Source: Lachnospiraceae bacterium
Lineage (GTDB): Bacteria > Bacillota > Clostridia > Lachnospirales > Lachnospiraceae
NCBI GenBank assembly: GCA_009911505.1
Contig: QXXL01000066.1
Location: forward strand, 1-58,920
Length of the DNA: 58,920 nucleotides
Direction: 5' to 3'
Position numbers and translations under genes: made by a program. Shown here in pieces: positions 43,405-52,181 of this stretch (its first letter is position 1; each line of letters begins with the position of its first letter). The notes beneath the pieces are model-generated. The model made no database searches. It was not told where the DNA came from and saw only the letters and a program-made list of their open reading frames with translations.

Positions 43405-43723
43405 ATTTTTCCTCCCCCTTGTTTTTCCATTCCATATAAACGCCCATATATACCTTCGTCAGTATAATAACGGCAAGGAAGCTGATCATCGCGTAAATCA
43501 GGCAGATATCCACCAAATATCCCTCCTGCACCATAACCGCCAAAATAGCAATCGCCACCATAACCATTGTCCCCATCATATTAATCGCCACAATCCGATC
43601 CGCCATCCGAGGCCCCACAACCGCCCGGATCAGGCACGAAAAAAACAACAGCGCCAAAATAATCAAAAGCCCGAGGAACAGGATATGGTACGCCTGCTCC
43701 AACGCCGCAATTCCGCTATTCAT
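43391..43723 (-). CDS. mrpF: Mrp antiporter subunit F
   Basis: 110 residues, three membrane helices. The core CLIRAVVGPRMADRIVAINM followed by VDICLIYAMISFLAVIILTK is diagnostic for MrpF/MnhF (GPTxxDRVVAxN). The start is the ATG at 43723 with GGAGG eight bases upstream; it overlaps mrpE by eight bases. The longer frame to 43840 is inside mrpE. Confidence 0.9.
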   Translation of the reverse strand: MNSGIAALEQAYHILFLGLLIILALLFFSCLIRAVVGPRMADRIVAINMMGTMVMVAIAILAVMVQEGYLVDICLIYAMISFLAVIILTKVYMGVYMEWKNKGEEKYGDH

Positions 43724-44228
43724 GCCGGTTCCTCCATTTCTGCCTGGTATTTTCGTCCATTGCCTCCATTTTGCGCAGCATTTTGACAAAAACGCTCTCG
43801 TCAATCCCTTCCACCAGTTCCACATCCAGCGCATGTACAACCAGCTCGCTTCCTTCCAGCTTAATCGTAATCGTACCCGGCGTTAACGTAATGGAATTGG
43901 CAAGCACAACCTTTGCAACATCCGTTTTCAAATCCGTTGTAAATTTCACAATAACCGGATCAATTTCATTTTTAAAGCTGAGCGCTAATTGAATCGCGCT
44001 CATATTGGCCTTAATAATCTCCCAGATTAACACCAGGATATATGCCAGAATATACGGCAGCTTGCGCAAAAGCAACAGATCCGTTTCGACGGAATACCCC
44101 AGGAACTTACAGACAAAACCGTACATCACGCCCGCAATAACAACGCCAAAGGCAAAAATCTCCCAGGTAAACTGCCCATTCAAAATAATCCACAGCAATA
44201 AAAATATAATATACATAACCGACCTCAC
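43716..44228 (-). CDS. mrpE: Mrp antiporter subunit E
   Basis: 170 residues. Two to three N-terminal membrane segments are followed by a cytoplasmic domain with the MrpE landmarks YILVLIWEIIKANMSAIQLAL, VVLANSITLTPGTITIKLEG and LVVHALDVE. It is the first gene of the cluster. A short hairpin ACACC/GGTGT lies about 30 bases upstream, and the start has a weak ribosome site (GTGAGG). Confidence 0.9.
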   Translation of the reverse strand: MRSVMYIIFLLLWIILNGQFTWEIFAFGVVIAGVMYGFVCKFLGYSVETDLLLLRKLPYILAYILVLIWEIIKANMSAIQLALSFKNEIDPVIVKFTTDLKTDVAKVVLANSITLTPGTITIKLEGSELVVHALDVELVEGIDESVFVKMLRKMEAMDENTRQKWRNRHE

Positions 44229-44340
44229 ACTCCCTTAGTAATTTACACCCGAAGGTGTGAGAAATCAAGTATTATATTTTATTTTTTGCAAATTATTAGC
44301 CTAAAGAAGATTCCCCCATCTCCTTTAGGCTTCCCTCAAA
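44229..44340. promoter_or_regulatory. upstream region of the antiporter cluster
   Basis: Contains a hairpin ACACC-CGAA-GGTGT (about 44246-44259) and AT-rich sequence. No consensus promoter could be set with confidence. Confidence 0.35.
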
Positions 44341-44377
44341 GCATATTTAAAAATTCCATGTAGTTAATCAATATCCA
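44341..44377. mobile_element. degenerate end of the MITE-like element
   Basis: GCATATTT, then AAAATTCCATGTAGTTAATC matches the left terminal 37 bases of the element at 1722-1909 (GCGTGTTTGAAAATTCCATG) at roughly 80 percent. No right end is recognisable, so this is a decayed remnant. Confidence 0.5.
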
Positions 44378-44464
44378 TCCTTCCAACACACAAACCACAT
44401 TACCGAATGGTTCCACCCCCTAAATAGGCACCTCTACGCCGTCCAGTGCCAATAAAACCTTCTG

Positions 44465-44501
44465 TAGGCCGGCCAAAACCGTGGTCAGACAGAGGGCCCC
44501 T
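44465..44501 (+). repeat. 37-base dispersed repeat, copy 2
   Basis: 33 of 37 bases identical with 3314-3350, same orientation. The end GAGGGCCCCTCTTTTTT, next to the stop of the HlyD-like gene, could help terminate plus-strand transcription, but no plus-strand gene leads into it. Confidence 0.6.
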
Positions 44502-44506
44502 CTTTT

Positions 44507-45952
44507 TTACGGCATCTCCTCCTCCCTCACCCTATCCCGATCCTTAATCTCTTTATCCGACCTTTCAACAAATTTTTCCTCATCTGTCAGCTCCCCATCC
44601 TCAAGCGCCACATATTCCTCATCCTGATCCTGCACCTTCACCTTCCGTTTCCTTACGATAAGCTCTGTCCCAAGGATTGTCGCCTGCTCCTCCACAATCA
44701 TCACATAGCTTGAGCCGCCATCTGAATGAAGTGCATCCACCGGAATACAACACCCAAACCTTCCGGTATTTTTATTTAACTCCATCTCCCCAATTTCCCC
44801 AATTTCAATACCCGGATCCTCAATCCGGCCTGCCACCTGGCAGCTCCCGTCCTCTAATTCCCCGACCGCTTCCACTGTAACTCCAGAAACCTGCCGGTTA
44901 TTTTTTGGAAAAGACAAGCTCATCCGGTCCCCTGGCGCAATATAAGCCTTCTCCTCCTGCGGCAAAACTGCCACAAACAGTTTCTCTCCTGCAGCATCAC
45001 TTAACACCATCGCTGAAGTATCTGCTGTCCGTTCTCCTGCATGCACTAAGATCCGGCCGACATACCCATCTATCTGGCACACCACCTTCCCCTCCTGCTG
45101 TTTTAGCGTCTCCAGCTTTTCCCTGCTCTCCTTGAGTGACCGGATCAAATTCTCCTGCTCAGTCTTGCCTGTTTCTGCCTGGCCGCCCATATTCGCATCT
45201 TCAACTGCCCTTTTGGCTTGTTTTATTGCATCATTGCGTTTCTCATTGGCGCTGTTTACTTCATTTGCCTTTTCCGATACCGCATCGTCAAGCGCTTGGC
45301 GCTCCTTCACATATTCCTCCGATAGCCTGGCATCCAAACTCCTTTTATAATCAGAAAACGCCTTCTTCTCTTTCTTCGTCGCCTTTTTTTTCTTAGAATC
45401 ATCAAATAGTTTTTGATATTCTGCATCCTGTTTGTAAGCGTTATTCTTATATTCCTCCTCCGATGGAAATGCATTCCGCGCTTCTACGGCCGCATTATGC
45501 GCCTCATTTGCCTGGTTCACTTCCCCCGCCGTGGTATTTGACACATCCTCTAAATCCTGGTTGGCGCGGTTTAATGCCGTTGTCCCATTTAGATTTTGGC
45601 TGGCCAGCTTCTCCTCCTCCGCCTTAATCTGTGCATCCACCTGCCCCAATACTTTTTCCAAATCTTGCATCTCAATCCAAAGCAATGTATCCCCCGGCGC
45701 AACTTTCTGCCCCTCCACTACTGGCACCTTTTCCACCAAAAGCCCTGCTTCTGTGACAACAGGAAGCTCCTCTTTTGTCAAAACCGTACCGCTCGCCCTA
45801 ATCTTGTGTACAAGCGTCTTAGATTCTGCGGTTCCAAAAGAAACCCGCGGCATCCGGTAAGCGTAAATGCCCCGGGAAACAATTGTGCATACCAGCATAA
45901 AAACCAGAAACAGTATAAAATACCGCACTGCCCGTTCTTTTCGTTTTTCCAT
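44507..45952 (-). CDS. HlyD/RND-type periplasmic adaptor-like protein
   Basis: 481 residues. One membrane anchor (about 10-30), then a split lipoyl/beta-barrel part (GTVLTKEELPVVTEAGLLVE, VEGQKVAPGDTLLWIE), a long alpha hairpin (about 95-285, predicted coiled coil), and after it the second lipoyl half (VCQIDGYVGRILVHAGERT) and barrel and membrane-proximal domains to about 450. The C-terminus is highly charged. Such adaptors normally work with an exporter (MacB or RND). None is encoded here; instead the gene follows two sugar-type ABC permeases by 43 bases and shares their operon. It may be a structural homolog recruited to that transporter, or its exporter lies elsewhere. Confidence 0.85.
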   Translation of the reverse strand: MEKRKERAVRYFILFLVFMLVCTIVSRGIYAYRMPRVSFGTAESKTLVHKIRASGTVLTKEELPVVTEAGLLVEKVPVVEGQKVAPGDTLLWIEMQDLEKVLGQVDAQIKAEEEKLASQNLNGTTALNRANQDLEDVSNTTAGEVNQANEAHNAAVEARNAFPSEEEYKNNAYKQDAEYQKLFDDSKKKKATKKEKKAFSDYKRSLDARLSEEYVKERQALDDAVSEKANEVNSANEKRNDAIKQAKRAVEDANMGGQAETGKTEQENLIRSLKESREKLETLKQQEGKVVCQIDGYVGRILVHAGERTADTSAMVLSDAAGEKLFVAVLPQEEKAYIAPGDRMSLSFPKNNRQVSGVTVEAVGELEDGSCQVAGRIEDPGIEIGEIGEMELNKNTGRFGCCIPVDALHSDGGSSYVMIVEEQATILGTELIVRKRKVKVQDQDEEYVALEDGELTDEEKFVERSDKEIKDRDRVREEEMP

Positions 45953-45995
45953 TTCTGCTGCTCCTTTTAATTTTCCCTATACCGCAAAACGCCCC

Positions 45996-46835
45996 TTACT
46001 CTTTCATCCCAGAGGCTGCAATCCCCTGCTCCAAATAATCCTGGCCCATAAAAAACACAAACACTGCGGGAATCAACGTAATCACAGAAGCTGCCAGCGC
46101 AACCCCTGCCCTCTGCAGATCAATCTCCGGTAAATAAAGAGACAGCGGCCAACGCGAAGGATCCGATAAAAACGCCAGCGGCTGCTCTACCATGTTCCAG
46201 TACTCCAAAAACCCAAGCACCAGAGCCGACAAAATGCCCGGGGAGCCAAGCGGCAGGCCAACCTGAAAGAACACCTGCCACTCATTTGCCCCGTCAATCT
46301 TTGCCGCCTCATATAAGTCCTTTGGAATCGCTACAAACCCCCGGTACATGATAAATACTGGAAACGTTGAAAATACCGCAGGCAAGGTCACCGCCCAGTA
46401 TGTATCCATCAGATGCATCCCGTTTAACACCAAATAAGAGGGCAGCATCATAACGCTAAACGGCATCAGCATTAAAATCACATAAGACATATAAAGCGCC
46501 CTCTTTCCACGAAATGAAAATTTCGCAAACGCCCATGCCGCCGGGATGGACACAAACATCTGTCCAAGCAGGATTCCACCCACAACCTTCACACTGTTCC
46601 AAAACACCACAAGAAACTCCGGCGTAAAAAACAACAGATCCAGGAAATTTTGAAGCGTTGGATACAGCGGCAGCAAATGCCATTCCACCTTCCCGCCCGG
46701 ATCTCCCCAAATAGCAGAAAGCGAATTCAAAAGCTCCTTGTCACTTTTTAACGCCCCCAAAACGACTGCAAGGATTGGCAGGCATATCACAAACCCTGCC
46801 ACAATCAAAAATGCCCGGAAACATTTCATACGCAT
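45996..46835 (-). CDS. carbohydrate ABC transporter permease (MalG family)
   Basis: 279 residues, six membrane helices. The EAA loop YEAAKIDGANEWQVFFQVGL with the trailing PLGSPG marks an ABC importer inner-membrane protein; PAAWAFAKFSF and MPFSVMMLPSYLVL fit the MalG/CUT1 family. The start at 46835 is one base after the stop of the preceding permease gene. It is the second permease of the solute-binding lipoprotein operon. No ATPase gene is present, as is usual where a shared MsmK-type ATPase serves several CUT1 importers. Confidence 0.9.
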   Translation of the reverse strand: MRMKCFRAFLIVAGFVICLPILAVVLGALKSDKELLNSLSAIWGDPGGKVEWHLLPLYPTLQNFLDLLFFTPEFLVVFWNSVKVVGGILLGQMFVSIPAAWAFAKFSFRGKRALYMSYVILMLMPFSVMMLPSYLVLNGMHLMDTYWAVTLPAVFSTFPVFIMYRGFVAIPKDLYEAAKIDGANEWQVFFQVGLPLGSPGILSALVLGFLEYWNMVEQPLAFLSDPSRWPLSLYLPEIDLQRAGVALAASVITLIPAVFVFFMGQDYLEQGIAASGMKE

Positions 46836-46836
46836 C

Positions 46837-47679
46837 TTATGACATCTCCTCCTTTTCCCAAAGATTCTGTAAAACAAGTGAGCAAATGGCAAAAAAAACT
46901 GCTAGCAGCACGGCGGCTGACGACATTTTATCAATCTCCAGATTCGTAAACCAATTGTTAAACAAATGCTGCAGCAGGTAAATACTCTTTGGCGGATAAG
47001 ATCCAGCCACCAGATATGCCTCCCGGAATACCTTAAAGGAATTCAAAAACGAAAGCATAGTAATTGTAAAAAACACAGGTTTTAGCTGCGGCAGGATCAT
47101 ATAGCGCACACACTGCCACTCTGTTGCGCCATCTATCCGCGCGGCTTCTGTAATGCCCGCCGGAATGCCCGCCATCCCGGCAATCCAAAGCACAATTGTA
47201 TAACCTAGATTTTTCCATAAATAACTGATAACCAGTACCCAAAATGCCGCGTCGCCAGACAGCCAGTCCACCCTGGGCGCCCCAAATACCGCCAAAATCT
47301 GGTTGCTAATACCCGCCTTATGGAAATACACCTTCCAAATCAACACCACCACCGCCGTAGGCACTGCCATAGGCAGCAAGTAAATGGATTTGATAAAACG
47401 CATCCATTTACTTTTGTAAATCCCGAGCGCAGCCACAAAAGAAAGCAGCAGCAGCAACGGAATCCCCACGCCTACAAACCGGCACGTGTTCTTCACTGCC
47501 AGAAAAAACGCTTCATTAGAAAGAACCTCCCGGTAATGGGATAACCCGCCCGAGAACGATTGTAAAAACATTTGTACAAATGGAAAGAACGTAAATACGC
47601 CCACCCCCAAAACGCTTGGCAGCAAAAACCACCACCTATTCCGCCAGATAGAGCCCGATTTTCTGTACAATCTGATCAC
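46837..47679 (-). CDS. carbohydrate ABC transporter permease (MalF/UgpA family)
   Basis: 280 residues, six membrane helices, with the EAA loop TEAARIDGATEWQCVRYMIL and PQLKPVFF. It begins with RNRWWFLLPSVLGVGVFTFF, as in short MalF-type permeases. The start is uncertain: GTG at 47679 or TTG at 47670, both inside the 3' end of the upstream solute-binding gene, with AAGGA just upstream. The overlap of about 40 bases implies coupled translation. It pairs with the MalG-type permease to form the channel. Confidence 0.88.
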   Translation of the reverse strand: MIRLYRKSGSIWRNRWWFLLPSVLGVGVFTFFPFVQMFLQSFSGGLSHYREVLSNEAFFLAVKNTCRFVGVGIPLLLLLSFVAALGIYKSKWMRFIKSIYLLPMAVPTAVVVLIWKVYFHKAGISNQILAVFGAPRVDWLSGDAAFWVLVISYLWKNLGYTIVLWIAGMAGIPAGITEAARIDGATEWQCVRYMILPQLKPVFFTITMLSFLNSFKVFREAYLVAGSYPPKSIYLLQHLFNNWFTNLEIDKMSSAAVLLAVFFAICSLVLQNLWEKEEMS

Positions 47680-49984
47680 ATCCTTCGTCGACAGGCAAGC
47701 CTCCCTCTAAAACTTTTATGCCGCCTTCAAGCACTGCCGTTAGCGCCACATCATCTGAAACCGCGGCCTGGCCAAGCATGCCAATTTTTTCTTTCAGCGC
47801 CGCAATTTCCTCTGCCGTAGGCCAAGACGCTTTAAAATTCACCCGATCTGACGTACTTCCATCCTCTTCTGCCACAGTCGCAGAGAACCCCACTGTCGAA
47901 TTCGGATTATCTGTTTTGGTAAAAGTATCGTAAGCATCAGCATTGACTGGAAACCCATCTTCCAAATCTGCCTTCTGTACATTCATGCCCATAAGCTCCT
48001 TCAAAAAAGCTGCGGCCATCTCCTTGTCCTTCGATTTTTCGCTAATTCCCGCAATGCCATACGGTACAAACAGCCCTCCTTTGGGTGTACCCATAAATTC
48101 ATATGCCATTCCCTCTTTGTTATCAACTAAACCCTCCGCCATCTGAAAATCCGTCATACCAGTCAGTTTCCCAACAAGCAGGGCCTGTTCACGGCTCATC
48201 ATTTCAAACATACCGCTGGCATTGATTGTAAAATTATTATAATCGTCCATCAGCCCATAATCTTCACGCCAGACTATCGAGTCATTATGGGCCTGCCGCT
48301 TGGCATCCGTAATATTTTTCTGCTCCTCTTCATAAACAGCCAGCGCCTGCTCTAAAAAAGCGCGTACGGCAGTTTCATCCACACCGTCTTGTGTAATTAT
48401 AGAATGGGAATCCAGCATATAAAGCCGCTTTAACAGCTCTTCCGCCGTATAGGTCCCCAAAACCGTAGTCGCATTAGGCGCCGTTTCCCTTGCTGCCTTC
48501 ACCGCGCCTGCCACCCCGGTGATATCCCCAATGCCTGCCACCTGATCTGCCAGGCCAATCAGAACCGGAATTTGGAAGCGGATCGGAACCGCAAACAGCC
48601 CGCCGTCCGTTTCATACGCCCTTAACACATTGGAAAAATAATCTCCCTCCCCTTCCATTTCATTTGCCACGTCCCCTAAATCCATCAAAACACCCTTGTC
48701 AATATACGACTGCAGCGGCATTTCATCCATTAGAATAATATCCGGCCCTTCCCCTGCCAAAAGACGCGTATTTAAATTGCGGATCGCATCCTCTTTCGTC
48801 ACACCGTAATCACCCAGCAAACCTATTTCCTGTTTGACATATACGTCCGGATTTGATTTGCGGAACATACTGATCGCCTTGCTGACCGTCATATTTTGAT
48901 TGAGACTGTAAACCGTAAGCTGCTGCGACGGCACGGACGGCGCTTCCTTATCATATGTATATTGGTCAATTTCCCCGTCGTTAAACGCTACCAGAAAGCT
49001 GCCGTCGTCATTCTGCAAAATCGAAACCGCCTGCTTCGTTGGATCCCCCATTGCGCAAAGGCCGCCGTCTAACAGGTTTTCTATTGTGCTTCCTCCCAGC
49101 ACATGGCTGTTAAGCCCGCCCGCAGACGCCGAAAACAACGTATTTTCCTGCGCATTATAACAAAACGCAATCTGCTTATAATCCGCTGTTTCCTGGGCAA
49201 TAAAATCCGTCAGAACCGTATCATCCACCGTGCCAGACTCCGAAAGGCAGTATATTAGCTCTTCCGACAACAGATAATCCCCTGCCAGGCAGACCGTACC
49301 AACCGACTCCGAAAACTCACTGATCATACTAAGCGTTCCGGATTCCAAATCAATCCGGTACGGAGCGCCGCCATTCATAGTGCCGACAAGTGTTTTATCC
49401 CCTGTAAATACTGCGCCCGACAAATAGAAAAACTTTCCAGATGTATTCGTTAAGGCAACCTCTGAGCCATTGCCTGCACTGTCAATATAAACATAAATTT
49501 CATTCACAGAAGTACTACCGCCGTCTTCCCCGCCAGATCCGGTTTTTGACCAGTCCACATAAGAAAAAAACACCCCGCCGTCCGGCGCAACCGCATGGCT
49601 TGTAATCTCAATTTCCTCTATCCCGGTTTTCTCTGCAAGTTCAGCAAGCTCCCTTGTCTCCCAGGAATCTCCGTTGTCCCCCGAAACCATCAGGTTTCCT
49701 GAAGCCACATCTATAAAAGCAATACTGCCATCCGTAAGCCTCACCATGCTATCAATTTCACTAACTCCTTCTGGGGTAGTTTTAAGCTGCTCCATATACC
49801 TGCCCTTCACAGTCTCCTGCCCGCCTTCTTCCTGAGCCGACGACTCTGTAGTATCCTTTTGCCCGTCCTGCCCCGTCTTTTTCTCTTCTGCGCCTGATCC
49901 ACAGCCTGCAGCGCCAATCAGCAATACACCTGTGAGCAAGCATGCCGCAATTCTTTTCCAACTCTCTTTTGATTTCATTTTCAT
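47636..49984 (-). CDS. solute-binding lipoprotein with N-terminal propeller-like domain
   Basis: 782 residues, nearly twice a usual solute-binding protein. The signal peptide ends in the lipobox IGAAGC with Cys28. Residues about 60-345 are a repeat-rich beta region containing an Asp-box (SGDNGDSWE) and propeller-like strands (VRLTDGSIAFIDVASG, GDKTLVGTMNGGAPYRIDLE). From about 350 a CUT1-type solute-binding fold begins: LTVYSLNQNMTVSKAISMFR, LLAGEGPDIILMDEMP, GGLFAVPIRFQIPVLIG, GAVGFS-type end. It delivers a carbohydrate-like ligand to the two permeases downstream. The propeller may give a second binding surface. GAAGGAGG lies before the ATG. Divergent two-component genes may regulate it. Confidence 0.82.
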   Translation of the reverse strand: MKMKSKESWKRIAACLLTGVLLIGAAGCGSGAEEKKTGQDGQKDTTESSAQEEGGQETVKGRYMEQLKTTPEGVSEIDSMVRLTDGSIAFIDVASGNLMVSGDNGDSWETRELAELAEKTGIEEIEITSHAVAPDGGVFFSYVDWSKTGSGGEDGGSTSVNEIYVYIDSAGNGSEVALTNTSGKFFYLSGAVFTGDKTLVGTMNGGAPYRIDLESGTLSMISEFSESVGTVCLAGDYLLSEELIYCLSESGTVDDTVLTDFIAQETADYKQIAFCYNAQENTLFSASAGGLNSHVLGGSTIENLLDGGLCAMGDPTKQAVSILQNDDGSFLVAFNDGEIDQYTYDKEAPSVPSQQLTVYSLNQNMTVSKAISMFRKSNPDVYVKQEIGLLGDYGVTKEDAIRNLNTRLLAGEGPDIILMDEMPLQSYIDKGVLMDLGDVANEMEGEGDYFSNVLRAYETDGGLFAVPIRFQIPVLIGLADQVAGIGDITGVAGAVKAARETAPNATTVLGTYTAEELLKRLYMLDSHSIITQDGVDETAVRAFLEQALAVYEEEQKNITDAKRQAHNDSIVWREDYGLMDDYNNFTINASGMFEMMSREQALLVGKLTGMTDFQMAEGLVDNKEGMAYEFMGTPKGGLFVPYGIAGISEKSKDKEMAAAFLKELMGMNVQKADLEDGFPVNADAYDTFTKTDNPNSTVGFSATVAEEDGSTSDRVNFKASWPTAEEIAALKEKIGMLGQAAVSDDVALTAVLEGGIKVLEGGLPVDEGCDQIVQKIGLYLAE

Positions 49985-50209
49985 ACAAAAACCTCCTTCA
50001 AATACTCAGGCTACTTCCTGTGTATGCCACTATAACAAGCGAATCTTTAATTTTCCTCTAAAAATTTATAATCAACCATAATTATTTTCTGCTGTATCTG
50101 TCAGAATTAATCATAAAAGATGAACCGTCTATTCCATAAAATTTAGAGATAATTTAAAGCTTCTTATGTTAGAATAATCTTATACACAAAAAATAAGGAG
50201 ATATCTGAC
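49985..50209. promoter_or_regulatory. divergent promoter region of the ABC operon and two-component system
   Basis: 225 bases, very AT-rich. TTAGAATAAT near 50170-50180 is a possible -10 for the response regulator gene, with AAGGAG before its ATG. I cannot define operators reliably. Confidence 0.4.
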
Positions 50210-50893
50210 ATGCGAATACTACTGGTTGAAGACGACAAAAACCTCTTAGAAACCCTGTCATTTCAGCTCACCCACGCCGGGTTCATCGTAGATACCTGTG
50301 AAAACGGTGAAGACGCCTTATACTATATTACTGAAAACATCCACGACCTTATCCTTTTAGACCGCATGCTTCCCATTATAGACGGTATCACCGTCCTTCA
50401 AAAGCTGCGTGCATCGGGCAACCAGATCCCCGTCATCCTTTTAACCGCCCTAGGCGAGCTTTCCGACAAAATCACTGGCTTAGACTCCGGGGCAGACGAC
50501 TATCTGGTCAAACCATTTGCTTTTGAAGAGCTCTTAGCACGCATCCGAAGCATAAGCCGCCGTCCAAGGCAATGGATGCCTACAGAAACACTCACATTTG
50601 GCGACCTTACCTTTGATCCTGCTGCAAACCGTTTAAGCGGCGCTGCTGGAAGCTGCACACTTTCCAAAAAAGAAGGGGCGCTGCTCAAGATTTTTCTTCA
50701 AAACCCAGCCCAAACCCTTCCGCGTGCTACACTCCTCTCAAAAGTCTGGGGCTTTGATTCTGAAGTAGAGGAAGGGAACCTAGATAACTATATGCACTTT
50801 ATCCGCCGCCGTTTAAAATCCGCCAGCAGCAGCGTATCGATTAAAACTGTCCGCGGTATCGGCTACCGCCTGGAGGATACATCCCATGTATAA
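50210..50893 (+). CDS. OmpR/PhoB-type response regulator
   Basis: 227 residues. Receiver domain with acidic pocket VEDD (7-9), phosphoacceptor Asp51 (LILLDRMLP), T79-like TALG and Lys101 in DYLVKPF. A winged-helix DNA-binding domain follows (FDPAANRLSG, LSKKEGALLKIFLQNP, NLDNYMHFIRRRL, IKTVRGIGYRL). It overlaps the histidine kinase gene by eight bases. Its divergent placement suggests control of the ABC operon, of itself, or of both; this is inference. Confidence 0.93.
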   Translation: MRILLVEDDKNLLETLSFQLTHAGFIVDTCENGEDALYYITENIHDLILLDRMLPIIDGITVLQKLRASGNQIPVILLTALGELSDKITGLDSGADDYLVKPFAFEELLARIRSISRRPRQWMPTETLTFGDLTFDPAANRLSGAAGSCTLSKKEGALLKIFLQNPAQTLPRATLLSKVWGFDSEVEEGNLDNYMHFIRRRLKSASSSVSIKTVRGIGYRLEDTSHV

Positions 50894-52181
50894 AAAACTT
50901 CATTACCGTTTAACCCTGCTTTTCACTGGAATTGCAGGGGCAATATTAATCACTATGTCCATAAGCTACCTTTATATGTCTGAAAAAGAACTGCAGCAAA
51001 ACAGAGCCCTGGCCTTTTCCTCCCAGGTCGCTTCCCTGTTGTCTTCCCTGGAACAGCAAGCGTCCCTAACCTGGGAATGGCTGTCTAAAACAGCCGTCTC
51101 ACAGAATTTTATCCTGTCAATATATGACAACGGCTCTCCTATTTCTTATAACCGGATTGTACTTTCCGACCAGGAAATCACCCTTGCTGATGAAGCCATG
51201 GAATACGCCCAAAAAAACTTTGCCTCCCTTTCGAACGGTTCCCATTACTCCGCCGCACACCAGGAATTTTCCTGGATTTCCAATGATAACAAAGGGTACG
51301 ATGCTTCCTTTTTTAATATGCGCAAAAACTCTGGTACACTGACTGGACTCATCCTGTCCTCCCGTGACGTACTGGATCAGCAGATCCATGCGCAACGGTA
51401 CCGTTTTCTTTTTTTTAATATTGCAGGTATTTTTGCCCTGCTCTTATTTTCGTGGCACTACACCGGGAAGTTATTAAAACCAATTATTGAATCCCGAAGA
51501 AAACAAGCCGCCTTTGTTGCATCTGCTTCCCACGAGCTGCGGACGCCAATAGCCGTCATCTGTTCTGCCGTTTCCGCCTCCAAATCCGCAAACGAAGTAC
51601 AAAAAGACCACTTTCTCCACATTATTGCCGAAGAATCCCTCCGGCTTTCCACATTGGCAGATGATTTACTATTATTAAACCGCGCCGACACTGAACGCTT
51701 TGAATTAGAATTAGAGCCCGTAGAACTAGACACGCTTTTGCTTAATACCTATGAAGCTTTTGAACCATTGGCAAGGCAGCACCATATTTCCTTACAAATC
51801 TCTTTGCCAGAAGAGCCCCTGCCCCGCTGCAGCTGCGACAGCCGGCGGATACAACAAGCACTTTCCATTCTAATTTCAAATTCCTTCAGTTATGGTACGC
51901 CGGGCGGATATACCAAATTGACACTTTCCTATGATAAATCAATGTTTTGGATTATGGTAGAAGATAACGGAATTGGGATAGAAGAAAAAGATAAGCCTTT
52001 CATTTTTGAACGCTTTTACCGCGCAGACAAATCGCGCTCTGCAAAAGAGCATTTTGGCCTTGGCCTTTGCATTGCGCAGGAAATTATAACCGCTCACGGT
52101 GGAAAAATTGCCGTTACAGACACACCGGGCGGCGGTGCAAGATTTTTTATCCTGCTCCGCCACCCGGCTGCCAAATCCTAA
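50886..52181 (+). CDS. sensor histidine kinase
   Basis: 431 residues. Two membrane segments (about 8-30 and 170-192) enclose an extracellular sensor region of about 140 residues without a recognised fold. HisKA with His216 in SASHELRTPIAV follows without a clear HAMP domain. The catalytic domain has N-box NSFSYG, DNGIGIEEKDKPFIFERFYR and GLGLCIAQEIITAHGG. It is the partner of the adjacent response regulator. Its stop codon overlaps the convergent galK stop by four bases. Confidence 0.93.
   Translation: MYKKLHYRLTLLFTGIAGAILITMSISYLYMSEKELQQNRALAFSSQVASLLSSLEQQASLTWEWLSKTAVSQNFILSIYDNGSPISYNRIVLSDQEITLADEAMEYAQKNFASLSNGSHYSAAHQEFSWISNDNKGYDASFFNMRKNSGTLTGLILSSRDVLDQQIHAQRYRFLFFNIAGIFALLLFSWHYTGKLLKPIIESRRKQAAFVASASHELRTPIAVICSAVSASKSANEVQKDHFLHIIAEESLRLSTLADDLLLLNRADTERFELELEPVELDTLLLNTYEAFEPLARQHHISLQISLPEEPLPRCSCDSRRIQQALSILISNSFSYGTPGGYTKLTLSYDKSMFWIMVEDNGIGIEEKDKPFIFERFYRADKSRSAKEHFGLGLCIAQEIITAHGGKIAVTDTPGGGARFFILLRHPAAKS

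Noticed and set aside
33885..44228. Membrane-bound hydrogenase or complex I
   Set aside because: MbhD/MbhE and NuoL/M/N-like subunits are present, but no large or small hydrogenase subunit, ferredoxin-like or NADH-binding gene occurs in the cluster.
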